Below are positions 50,825-59,455 of a stretch of DNA of 64,000 nucleotides, one piece after another. Numbering within the stretch: position 1 is the first letter of the stretch; every line of letters begins with the position of its first letter. The position numbers and the translations under genes are program-made. The notes under the pieces were generated by a model. It did no database searches and had not been told where the DNA came from. It was given only the letters and a program-made list of their open reading frames with translations. Source of the stretch: CAIOHW01 sp964432565 (GTDB lineage Bacteria; Bdellovibrionota; UBA1018); assembly GCA_964432565.1 (NCBI GenBank), contig CAYSOA010000005.1:1-64000 (forward strand), given 5' to 3'.

Positions 50825-52113
50825 GCGAGGAACGGGCGATGTCTGAATCCACTCCAATGTTCAAGCCGCACTTCCATGAGGAGGCGCGTCCACTCGCCTA
50901 TTATCTGGCGAAAATGAATGGCTATACGGCGTTGAAGAAGGCACTTGGGATGGCGCCTGACGCCATCATCGACGAGATGAAGAAGTCCAACATGCGAGGC
51001 CGCGGTGGCGCAGGTTTTCCCACCGGCATCAAGTGGGGATTTATCCCGAAGCAGAGCTCCAAGCCGAAGTATCTGGTCTGCAATGCCGATGAGTCGGAGC
51101 CCGGAACCTTCAAGGATCGGGACATCATGCGCTACACGCCACACCTGCTCATCGAGGGCATGGTGATCGGGGCGCATGCCATTGGAGCAAACAGTGGTTA
51201 TATCTATATTCGGGGGGAATATACCCGAGAGGCGCGCCTCCTGAATGAGGCCATCGATGAGGCCTATGACAAGGGTTATCTCGGCAAGAACATCCTGGGC
51301 TCGGGATTTCACTTCGACCTGACGGTACATCGTGGGGCCGGCGCCTACATCTGCGGAGAGGAGACCGCACTGCTGAACTCCCTTGAGGGCAAGCGCGGCG
51401 AGCCTCGGGTGAAGCCGCCGTTTCCGGCACAATCCGGAGCCTTTGCCGGTCCGACCATTGTGAACAATGTCGAAACCCTTGCAGCAGTTCCCATGATCAT
51501 CAACGAGGGTGGCGAGTGGTTTGCCAAGCTTGGCAGGCTTGAGAAGTCGGGTGGTACCCGTCTCCTGTCGGTTTCAGGCCATGTCAAGAAGCCCGGCGTG
51601 TACGAGATTGGCGCGGGCAGCATGACCATTCGGCAGATCATTTTTGATCTGTGCGGAGGAGTCCTGGGCGACAAGAAGTTGAAGGCCGTCATTCCCGGCG
51701 GATCTTCGGCTCCGGTGCTCACCGCTGACGAAATCGACGTGATTTACGACATTGAGCCCCTGATGAAGATCGGCTCAATGATGGGGTCGGCCGCACTGAT
51801 GGTGGTCAGCGAGGATTACTGCGTGGTGAAGCTGATCAAGCGCATCACGAAGTTCTATGAACATGAGTCCTGCGGGCAGTGCACGCCGTGCCGAGAGGGT
51901 TGCAAGTGGATGGAGGATATCCTTCATCGCATCGAGCACGGCCACGGCCGCGAGCAGGATCTGGATCTGCTTTTAGACATCGCAGAAAACATCAACGGAA
52001 AGACGCTTTGCGCGCTGGGCGATGCCGCCGCAGGCCCGGTCTCCAGTTTCGTGAAGAAGTTTCGCGCCGACTTTGAAGCGCACATTCGAGGTGGAAAATG
52101 CCCAAATGCATAA
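50821..52113 (+). CDS. nuoF: NADH-quinone oxidoreductase subunit F (cluster 2)
   Basis: 430 residues. NADH/FMN-binding elements RGRGGAGFPTGIKWGF and CNADESEPGTFKDRD are present. The N3 4Fe-4S motif is HESCGQCTPCREGC. It accepts hydride from NADH and has the FMN site. The first ATG overlaps nuoE; a second ATG six codons in is an alternative. It overlaps nuoG by 16 bases. Confidence 0.97.
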   Translation: MSEERAMSESTPMFKPHFHEEARPLAYYLAKMNGYTALKKALGMAPDAIIDEMKKSNMRGRGGAGFPTGIKWGFIPKQSSKPKYLVCNADESEPGTFKDRDIMRYTPHLLIEGMVIGAHAIGANSGYIYIRGEYTREARLLNEAIDEAYDKGYLGKNILGSGFHFDLTVHRGAGAYICGEETALLNSLEGKRGEPRVKPPFPAQSGAFAGPTIVNNVETLAAVPMIINEGGEWFAKLGRLEKSGGTRLLSVSGHVKKPGVYEIGAGSMTIRQIIFDLCGGVLGDKKLKAVIPGGSSAPVLTADEIDVIYDIEPLMKIGSMMGSAALMVVSEDYCVVKLIKRITKFYEHESCGQCTPCREGCKWMEDILHRIEHGHGREQDLDLLLDIAENINGKTLCALGDAAAGPVSSFVKKFRADFEAHIRGGKCPNA

Positions 52114-53498
52114 TTGACGGACGCGAGGTGGAGTTTTCGCCCGGCCAAAATCTCATTGAGGTGGCCAAGAGCGCCGGAATCGAGATTCCCCTGTTCTGTT
52201 ATCATCCCGGGCTCTCGGTCGTGGCCCAGTGCCGAATGTGCGCTGTCGAGATCGAGAAGTTTCCGAAGCTCCAGACGGCCTGTTCGACCCCGGCGCAGGA
52301 GGGGATGGTCGTTCATACCCAGTCGGAGCGAGTGAAAAAGAACCAGAAGTCGGTGATGGAGTTTTTGCTCATCAATCATCCGCTGGACTGCCCCATCTGC
52401 GACAAGTCGGGCGAGTGCGATCTCCAGGACCAGTCGTACAGTTATGGTGATGCCTACATGCGCACCTCCGAAGAGAGGCGAACCTATGTCGATCTCGATA
52501 TGGGGCCTGTCATCAAAAAGAACATGAATCGCTGCATTCATTGCACCCGCTGCATTCGCTTCGGCGATGAGATTGCCGGAATTCGCGAGATGGTGGCGAT
52601 TCAGCGCGGAAACAACACCGAAATTACCACCATCGACGGACGCGCGCTTGAGACCGAGTACGCTGGCAATTACGCTGACATTTGTCCGACCGGCTCGCTG
52701 ACGCTCAAGGATTTCCGCTTCAAGAAGCGGGCCTGGTTTCTCAAAAAGACCGCGACCGTCTGCGAAGGCTGTTCGCGCGGTTGCGCCATTGAGCTTCAGC
52801 ATGAGGCCAACGTCATTTACCGCTGCATCGCCCGTGAAAACCTCGAGGTGAATCGCTACTGGATCTGTGACGAGGGCCGGTTCAACCATCAGTATATTCA
52901 GGCGCCTGATCGCATGGTGGAGCCATCCCTTCTGGCGAAGGGCGCACTCGAGATGACGACCTGGAAGGACGCCGTTCTCGGGGCTCGAAAGGCGCTCGAA
53001 GGCAGGAAGTTAGCCATTCTGGTGGGCTCAGACCTGACCCAGGAGGAAGTGGCCCTGATCCAGAAGTTTGCTCCGGAAAAGTTTCCTGGGGCATCGCTTC
53101 ACCACTTTGGCACCGCCGGTATTTCGTCCGCGAAGGATGACGATGCTGCCGATGCGCTCCTTAAGCGGAAGAGCCGCACCTCGAATCTTCACGGCGTGGA
53201 GAAGCTTGGGATTTCAGGGCTCACCACGATTCCGCAGGGGGCCGATGCCGTTCTGGTATTTCGAGGCGGAAGGGCGGAGCTTCCCAACCTGTCCGGCCTG
53301 AAAGTGGTCGGTGTTGGGGTCTTCCGGAAGGGAGAGGCCGAAGGCTTTGAGGCGGTCCTGCCGGGGGCTGCCTTTGCGGAAAAGGACGGTACCATTGTGA
53401 ACTTCATGGGAATGGAACAGCGGCTCCGTCGGTCCGTCGTCCCCCCACGAGAGTGCAAGTCGGTTTCTGAAATTCTCATGATGTGGGCGAACCTCTAA
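52098..53498 (+). CDS. nuoG: NADH-quinone oxidoreductase subunit G (cluster 2), short form
   Basis: 466 residues instead of the common 680-900. The N-terminal electron-transfer part is complete: the 2Fe-2S motif (FCYHPGLSVVAQCRMCAVEI), the N5-type HPLDCPICDKSGECDLQ, and the N4-type CIHCTRCIRF with CPTG. CEGCSRGC plus a distal Cys (WICDEGRF) indicates the N7 cluster. The molybdopterin-like C-terminal domain is reduced to about 180 residues, so most of that fold is missing. It overlaps nuoF by 16 bases, and its stop overlaps the nuoH start (TAATG). Confidence 0.95.
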   Translation: MPKCIIDGREVEFSPGQNLIEVAKSAGIEIPLFCYHPGLSVVAQCRMCAVEIEKFPKLQTACSTPAQEGMVVHTQSERVKKNQKSVMEFLLINHPLDCPICDKSGECDLQDQSYSYGDAYMRTSEERRTYVDLDMGPVIKKNMNRCIHCTRCIRFGDEIAGIREMVAIQRGNNTEITTIDGRALETEYAGNYADICPTGSLTLKDFRFKKRAWFLKKTATVCEGCSRGCAIELQHEANVIYRCIARENLEVNRYWICDEGRFNHQYIQAPDRMVEPSLLAKGALEMTTWKDAVLGARKALEGRKLAILVGSDLTQEEVALIQKFAPEKFPGASLHHFGTAGISSAKDDDAADALLKRKSRTSNLHGVEKLGISGLTTIPQGADAVLVFRGGRAELPNLSGLKVVGVGVFRKGEAEGFEAVLPGAAFAEKDGTIVNFMGMEQRLRRSVVPPRECKSVSEILMMWANL

Positions 53499-54619
53499 TG
53501 GAAACGATTCTTTCGATTTGGACACAAAATGCCGAGTTCATCATCACTGCCGTCAAGGCGGTGGTGGTGGCCCTGACCTTGCTGCAGGTAGTGCCTTTGA
53601 TGGTCTGGCTGGAGCGGCGCGGCTCAGCAGTCATGCAGAAGCGACTCGGACCGAATCGTCTCGGACCACTCGGTCTGTTTCAGGGGATCGCCGACGGAAT
53701 CAAGGCTGTGTTCAAGGAGGACAATCCTCCGGCGCATGTGCATAAGTTCTTTTACCGGCTGGCCCCGGTCGTCTGCCTGATTCCAGCCTACATGACTTTT
53801 GCCGTGATTCCTTTTGCGAGCTCCATCACGATCGGCGGCTACGTCATCAACTTCCAGATAGCCGACCTAAACGTGGGCTTTCTCTACATCTTTTCGATCG
53901 CATCGCTCGGCGTCTACGGGATCATCATGGCGGGGTGGTCCTCGAACAACAAGTACTCGCTACTCGGAAGCCTGCGCTCGTCGGCACAGATGATCAGCTA
54001 TGAACTTTCGCTCGGGCTGTCGGTGATCGGCATCCTGATGATTTTCTCCAGCGTGCGCCTCGGAGACATCGTGCTTCAGCAGGGAGAGTTGCTGCTCCAG
54101 CTCGGACCATTGTCGATTCCGAAGTGGGGTTTCTTCGTTCAGCCAGTGGGTTTTCTGATCTTTCTGGTTTCGGCTTATGCCGAGACCAATCGCCTCCCCT
54201 TTGACCTTCCTGAGGGTGAGTCGGAGATCGTAGCCGGCTATCACCTCGAATATGGTTCGATGCACTTCGCGCTGTTCATGATGGCCGAGTACATCAACAT
54301 GACGGTGGCGGCGGCCTTGACGGTGACCCTGTTCTTTGGCGGCTGGCAGATGCTGCCGGGGATGCCGGCACTTCACAGTCTTCTGGTGGAGAATCTCGGC
54401 CTCGTCGGTCTTGCTTCGGATGCCGTCCGAGTGCTGTTCGAGCTGGGCTCCTTTGTAATGAAGACCGCGTTCTTCCTGTGGCTCTTCGTCTGGGTTCGCT
54501 GGACGCTTCCGCGATTTCGTTATGACCAGCTGATGGATCTCGGATGGCGGGTGATGCTGCCGTTGTCGTTGCTCAATATCTTCGTTACCGGCGTTTTGAT
54601 TTACTACAAGGTGGTTTGA
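53498..54619 (+). CDS. nuoH: NADH-quinone oxidoreductase subunit H (cluster 2)
   Basis: 373 residues, about eight helices. KRLGPNRLGPLGLFQGIADG and the acidic loop NRLPFDLPEGESEIVAGY are canonical. It completes the quinone cavity and begins the E-channel. The start follows the nuoG stop by overlap, and an upstream GTG five codons earlier is less likely. Confidence 0.97.
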   Translation: METILSIWTQNAEFIITAVKAVVVALTLLQVVPLMVWLERRGSAVMQKRLGPNRLGPLGLFQGIADGIKAVFKEDNPPAHVHKFFYRLAPVVCLIPAYMTFAVIPFASSITIGGYVINFQIADLNVGFLYIFSIASLGVYGIIMAGWSSNNKYSLLGSLRSSAQMISYELSLGLSVIGILMIFSSVRLGDIVLQQGELLLQLGPLSIPKWGFFVQPVGFLIFLVSAYAETNRLPFDLPEGESEIVAGYHLEYGSMHFALFMMAEYINMTVAAALTVTLFFGGWQMLPGMPALHSLLVENLGLVGLASDAVRVLFELGSFVMKTAFFLWLFVWVRWTLPRFRYDQLMDLGWRVMLPLSLLNIFVTGVLIYYKVV

Positions 54620-54621
54620 AG

Positions 54622-55062
54622 ATGATCGTTAAGAACAAGCCAGGTTTTTTCCAGCGATTCTACCTTCTCGAGGCCGTCAAGGGCCTGAAGATCACGATCT
54701 CGAAGATCTTCCAGAAGAAAGTGACGATTCAATATCCCGAAGAACGTCGCGAGTACTCGGAGCGGTACCGAGGAATGCACTACATCAAGTCCGTCAATGG
54801 CGTCGAGAACTGCACGGCATGCATGCTGTGCCCGACGGTTTGTCCGGCGGAATGCATCCACATCGAGGCCGGTGAACGGGATGACAAGGAGAAGTACCCC
54901 ATCAAGTTCGAGATCGACTCCTTGCGCTGCTGCTTTTGCGGCATGTGTGAAGAGGCCTGCCCAAAAGACGCGATCAAGCTCAGCAATATCTACGAAATGA
55001 GCCAGACCACCCGTGAGGCGTGGGACAAGGAATACCTCATGGAACAGCGAGGCCATAAATGA
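54622..55062 (+). CDS. nuoI: NADH-quinone oxidoreductase subunit I (cluster 2)
   Basis: 146 residues from the chosen ATG. Two 4Fe-4S motifs, CTACMLCPTVCP and CCFCGMCEEACP, bind N6a and N6b. The N-terminal amphipathic helix binds the membrane arm. It overlaps nuoJ by 4 bases. Confidence 0.96.
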   Translation: MIVKNKPGFFQRFYLLEAVKGLKITISKIFQKKVTIQYPEERREYSERYRGMHYIKSVNGVENCTACMLCPTVCPAECIHIEAGERDDKEKYPIKFEIDSLRCCFCGMCEEACPKDAIKLSNIYEMSQTTREAWDKEYLMEQRGHK

Positions 55063-55637
55063 GTTCGGTTTCTCCTCTCGCCTTTTATATGTTTGCTGGC
55101 GCGGCACTGGCGTTTTCGCTGATGACGGTATTGAAAAAGAATCCCGTCGCCAGCGCGTTCAGTCTGGTCATGGTTTTCTTCTCGCTGGCGGGGATCTATG
55201 CCTCTCTTGGAGCCCACCTGCTGGCCGCGCTTCAGATCCTCGTTTACGCGGGGGCGATCATGGTGCTGTTCGTCTTCGTGGTGATGTTGCTGAATTCCGA
55301 CAGTCCGTCGTTTGACCTTCGTCGTACGCCGGCGTCTTTCCGTGTAGCGGCGGGAATCGTCTGCATCGGTCTGCTTGGCCTGTTTGTAAAGGTCTTCAAG
55401 TCGGCGCCTCAAACTGCGCCGATCGGAGCGTTCGACCGTAGTGCCGTGGATGTTGCCGGTGGGAACACCCAAGTGATCGCCGAGCTGATGTTCTCAGAGT
55501 ACATCCTGCCGTTCGAGCTCACCTCGGTGCTGCTGCTTGCGGCAATCGTGGGAGCCGTTGCGCTCGCAAAGAGGCATTCGGTCAGCGTGACGAAGCCAGC
55601 AAGAAAGGGATCCGCAGATGTCGTTGCCAGTCGTTGA
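55059..55637 (+). CDS. nuoJ: NADH-quinone oxidoreductase subunit J (cluster 2)
   Basis: 192 residues, five helices. The third-helix motif ALQILVYAGAIMVLFVFVVM with Tyr and Gly for the pi-bulge is intact. The C-terminus is short and basic. It overlaps nuoK by 20 bases. Confidence 0.95.
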   Translation: MSSVSPLAFYMFAGAALAFSLMTVLKKNPVASAFSLVMVFFSLAGIYASLGAHLLAALQILVYAGAIMVLFVFVVMLLNSDSPSFDLRRTPASFRVAAGIVCIGLLGLFVKVFKSAPQTAPIGAFDRSAVDVAGGNTQVIAELMFSEYILPFELTSVLLLAAIVGAVALAKRHSVSVTKPARKGSADVVASR

Positions 55638-55932
55638 ACCCTGGGTCGTGCTTTCGCTTTCGGCTGCAATCTTTTTTATTGGGCTTTTTGGCCTGGTGGT
55701 GCGCCGAAACCTGCTCATCATCATGATGTCGATCGAGCTCATGCTGAACGCCGTAAATCTCTCTTATGTGAGTTTTTCGGCCCAGTTGTCCTCGATGATC
55801 GGCCAGATGTCGGTGTTTTTCATCATTGTCGTGGCTGCAGCCGAGGCCGCCGTCGGCCTTGGACTGGTCATCGCGCTTTACCGCACCCTCAAGACCGTCG
55901 ACACCGACGACATCACTCTCCTAAAGGACTGA
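55618..55932 (+). CDS. nuoK: NADH-quinone oxidoreductase subunit K (cluster 2)
   Basis: 104 residues, three helices. Glu40 (MMSIELMLNAVNL) and Glu76 (AAAEAAVGLG) are the conserved membrane carboxylates for proton transfer. These two are the positions that are Gln in the first-cluster NuoK. It ends 4 bases before nuoL. Confidence 0.97.
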   Translation: MSLPVVEPWVVLSLSAAIFFIGLFGLVVRRNLLIIMMSIELMLNAVNLSYVSFSAQLSSMIGQMSVFFIIVVAAAEAAVGLGLVIALYRTLKTVDTDDITLLKD

Positions 55933-55936
55933 TGCC

Positions 55937-57904
55937 ATGCTGAAGCTGATTCCGCTCTTTCCTCTGCTTGGATTTCTGGTCAATGGGCTCTGGTACGCGC
56001 TTTTCCAGACTCGTCCCGGTGCAAAGAAGGCTTCTTCAGCCGTTGCCGGTGGAATTGCCAGTGCCGCGATTCTTGGATCATTCATCGTCAGCCTGAAGGT
56101 CTTTCTTCAGCTCAAGGGGATGCCCTCGGAGAGTCGGGTTCTTGAGGAGACGCTGTTCTCCTGGATTCAGGTCGGGGACCTGAATGTTCCCATGACCCTC
56201 AGGGTGGATGCGCTGTCGACGCTATTCACGCTCGTCATCAGCGGTGTGGGATTCCTGATCCACGTCTATTCCATTGGCTACATGAGTCATGACGAGAGTC
56301 CGGGAAAGTTCTTTACGTATCTGAATCTGTTTTGCTTCGCGATGCTCATGCTGGTGATGGGCGCCAACCTTCCGATTCTGTTTCTGGGTTGGGAGGGCGT
56401 CGGACTGTGTAGCTATCTGCTGATCGGGTACTGGTACACGGACGACGAGAAGGCCTCAGCCGGGAAGAAGGCGTTCGTGGTCAACCGGATTGGTGACCTC
56501 GGCTTCTTGCTCGGAATGTTTTTGATTTTCACCACCTTTCAGACGCTCGACTTCACCGAGATCCGTCAGGCGTTTGCCAACAGCCCGACCGGAGTTCTGC
56601 CAGCCGGGGTGACGTTCGCCACCTTGTCTGCGATCGGACTGTTCCTGTTCGTCGGGTGCATGGGCAAGTCTGCACAGGTCCCCCTTTATGTCTGGCTGCC
56701 CGACGCGATGGCCGGACCTACTCCCGTTTCTGCGCTGATTCACGCGGCGACGATGGTGACCTCCGGCATCTATCTGGTCGCGAGGCTTAACTTTCTCTAC
56801 AATCTGGCTCCCGCCGCCAGCGTGGTGATGGCCGGCATCGGCGCCTTTACCGCATTTCTTGCCGCGACCATTGCCATCACACAGACGGACATTAAGAAGG
56901 TGCTGGCCTACTCGACCGTGTCCCAGCTGGGGTACATGTTTCTGGCCTGCGGTGTTGGGGGCTACGTGGCAGGCGTCTTTCACGTCATTACTCATGCCTT
57001 CTTCAAGGCGCTCCTGTTTCTGGGGGCGGGTAGCGTGATTCACGGCATGCACGAGGAGCAGGACATCCTGAAAATGGGTGGCCTTCGATCGAAGATGCCC
57101 CAGACCTTTCTGGTCTTTCTGATCGCTTGGCTAGCCATCTGCGGCCTTCCGCCGTTTTCAGGATTCTTTTCGAAGGATGAAATTCTGTGGCTTTCGTTCG
57201 CGTCGATGAAGGGCACCAAGGTGCTCTGGGCGCTAGGGGCAGGAACAGCCGTAATGACGGCATTCTACATGAGCCGACTTTTCTTCCTGACCTTCATGGG
57301 CAAGCCGCGAACCGAGGCAGCCGGGCATGCTCATGAGTCGCCATTCGTCATGACGGGACCTCTTTGGGTACTGGCGATCTTGAGTGCTCTTGGTGGCTTC
57401 ATGGGCGTGCCTGCGGTCATTTCCGAGGTATTCGGGGCCCATGACGCCAATTGGCTCGCGCACTGGCTGGATCCCGTGGTTCCACACGCGGTACAGCTTC
57501 AGCCGGGAATGGGGCATGGAACGGAGTGGGCATTGATGGGCCTGAGTGTTGCGGGCGCCGTCCTCGGGATCTTCCTCGCTCGAAACCTGTATTCTGATCT
57601 GGCGAAGGCATCGGCCCTTCAGCAGAAGTTCCGCACCCTTCACCGGATCCTCAGCCACAAGTGGTATGTCGACGAGCTCTACTCGCTGCTTTTTGTCCGA
57701 CCTTTGGTCAACTTTTCGAAGGCTCTCTGGAAGAGCGTTGATGTGCTGATCATCGACGGCCTCGTGAACGGCCTGGGGCGCGTGAGCGCGTGGACAGGAC
57801 AGACCGTTCGAGTCATCCAGACAGGCTCGATGCAAACTTATGCGATCATGGCCCTGCTGGGGCTGCTTATTACCGTGGGGTACCTTGTTTATGGCCTGGC
57901 TTGA
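55937..57904 (+). CDS. nuoL: NADH-quinone oxidoreductase subunit L (cluster 2)
   Basis: 655 residues, antiporter-like. The pump residues are present in LFLGWEGVGLCSYLLIGYWY (Glu), GKSAQVPLYVWLPDAM (Lys), ALIHAATMVTSG (His), and TDIKKVLAYSTVSQLGY (Lys). HAFFKALLFL holds a further Lys. The C-terminal lateral helix is preserved (TGSMQTYAIM). It is the distal pump subunit and overlaps nuoM by 14 bases. Confidence 0.97.
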   Translation: MLKLIPLFPLLGFLVNGLWYALFQTRPGAKKASSAVAGGIASAAILGSFIVSLKVFLQLKGMPSESRVLEETLFSWIQVGDLNVPMTLRVDALSTLFTLVISGVGFLIHVYSIGYMSHDESPGKFFTYLNLFCFAMLMLVMGANLPILFLGWEGVGLCSYLLIGYWYTDDEKASAGKKAFVVNRIGDLGFLLGMFLIFTTFQTLDFTEIRQAFANSPTGVLPAGVTFATLSAIGLFLFVGCMGKSAQVPLYVWLPDAMAGPTPVSALIHAATMVTSGIYLVARLNFLYNLAPAASVVMAGIGAFTAFLAATIAITQTDIKKVLAYSTVSQLGYMFLACGVGGYVAGVFHVITHAFFKALLFLGAGSVIHGMHEEQDILKMGGLRSKMPQTFLVFLIAWLAICGLPPFSGFFSKDEILWLSFASMKGTKVLWALGAGTAVMTAFYMSRLFFLTFMGKPRTEAAGHAHESPFVMTGPLWVLAILSALGGFMGVPAVISEVFGAHDANWLAHWLDPVVPHAVQLQPGMGHGTEWALMGLSVAGAVLGIFLARNLYSDLAKASALQQKFRTLHRILSHKWYVDELYSLLFVRPLVNFSKALWKSVDVLIIDGLVNGLGRVSAWTGQTVRVIQTGSMQTYAIMALLGLLITVGYLVYGLA

Positions 57905-59444
57905 TTCTCACCTGCTGACGATCCTCACGTTCTTTCCGCTGGTTTGGGCGCTTGCGGGCCTGGTGCTGCCGGAGGGCTCCAAGGGGGGGACGGCGAAGGT
58001 TTGGGCGTTCGTTGGAAGTCTCCTGACCTTTTGGCTTTCCTGGCTGATGTACACTCGTTTTCAGGTCGGAACCGCGGAGTTCCAGTTCGGGGAGCTTTTC
58101 CCCTGGATTCCCGGGCTCGGTGTTCATTACCGCCTCGGGGTGGACGGCATCAGTCTGTGGCTGATCATGCTGACGACTTTTCTGATGCCGATTGTGGTGC
58201 TGGGTTCGTTCTCGGCGGTTGAGAACCGGATCAAGGAGTTCTTTTTCCTGCTACTGATGCTGGAAACGGGAATGCTGGGTGCCTTCGTGGCACTCGATGG
58301 CTTCCTCTTCTACGTATTCTGGGAGTTTATGCTGATCCCGATGTACTTTCTGATCGGAATCTGGGGTGGCAAGGATCGGATTTACGCAGCGACGAAGTTC
58401 TTCATCTATACGATGGTAGGATCCTTGCTGATGCTGGTGGCCTTGTTCTATCTGGTGAGCCAGCACCAGCTTCAGTTCGGCACCTATTCGGCGGCGATTC
58501 AGGACCTCTATCGCCTGAAACTGGATGGTGCCGGTTGGCTCTCCACCCAGGGGCTCCTATTTTTGGCGTTCGCCCTGGCGTTTGCCATCAAAGTCCCTCT
58601 TTTTCCGCTTCATACCTGGCTTCCTGATGCACACGTTCAGGCCCCTACGGCGGGCTCGGTGGTGCTGGCCGGGGTGCTGCTCAAAATGGGAGGCTACGGT
58701 TTTCTCCGGCTCGCCTTCCCACTTTTTCCCGAGGCGGTGGCTCAGTACCAGATGGTGTTCATGGGTCTCGGCGCAATCGCCATCGTTTATGGTGCATGGG
58801 TGGCCATGGTCCAGCCCGACATCAAAAAGCTCGTGGCCTACTCCTCGGTATCGCACATGGGTTATGTCGTCATTGGGCTTTTCTCGCTCAATGGGGTTGG
58901 CGTGAGTGGGTCGATTTACCAGATGCTCAACCACGGGATTTCCACGGGAGCGTTGTTCCTCCTTGTGGGAATGATCTACGAGCGCCGGCATACGCGGGAG
59001 ATCAGTGAGTTCGGCGGCCTCACCAAGGTCATGCCGCTCTTCGCCGTTTCTTTTCTGATCATCACGCTGTCCTCGATTGCCCTGCCGGGAACCAATGGGT
59101 TTGTTGGCGAATTCCTGATTCTCCTCGGCACCTGGAAGGCAAGCCCCTGGACGGCGGCGATTGCCGGAACAGGGGTGATTTTCGGTGCGGTCTATATGCT
59201 CTGGATGTTCCAGCGAGTGATGTTCGGTCCGCTCAAGAATCCAGAAAATGAGAAACTTCGGGACTTGAGCTTGCGCGAGGTCGTGGTGCTCCTGCCCCTG
59301 CTTTTCATGGCAATCTGGATGGGCGTGAAACCGAATCTGTTTTTCGCCAAGATGGACGCCTCCGTGGCAGCATTCCTCGAGCGGACCTCCGTCAACCGCA
59401 CCGAGCTTCAGTCGCCTGATGAGGCGCGAACGAGCAAGATTTGA
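57891..59444 (+). CDS. nuoM: NADH-quinone oxidoreductase subunit M (cluster 2)
   Basis: 517 residues from the ATG within the nuoL 3' end. The pump residues are intact in FYVFWEFMLIPMYFLIG (Glu), IKVPLFPLHTWLPDAHV (Lys), GVLLKMGGYG (Lys) and GFVGEFLIL (Glu). It is the middle pump subunit. A short hydrophilic tail follows, and nuoN starts 11 bases after its stop. Confidence 0.97.
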   Translation: MAWLDSHLLTILTFFPLVWALAGLVLPEGSKGGTAKVWAFVGSLLTFWLSWLMYTRFQVGTAEFQFGELFPWIPGLGVHYRLGVDGISLWLIMLTTFLMPIVVLGSFSAVENRIKEFFFLLLMLETGMLGAFVALDGFLFYVFWEFMLIPMYFLIGIWGGKDRIYAATKFFIYTMVGSLLMLVALFYLVSQHQLQFGTYSAAIQDLYRLKLDGAGWLSTQGLLFLAFALAFAIKVPLFPLHTWLPDAHVQAPTAGSVVLAGVLLKMGGYGFLRLAFPLFPEAVAQYQMVFMGLGAIAIVYGAWVAMVQPDIKKLVAYSSVSHMGYVVIGLFSLNGVGVSGSIYQMLNHGISTGALFLLVGMIYERRHTREISEFGGLTKVMPLFAVSFLIITLSSIALPGTNGFVGEFLILLGTWKASPWTAAIAGTGVIFGAVYMLWMFQRVMFGPLKNPENEKLRDLSLREVVVLLPLLFMAIWMGVKPNLFFAKMDASVAAFLERTSVNRTELQSPDEARTSKI

Positions 59445-59455
59445 AGGGATTTGAA

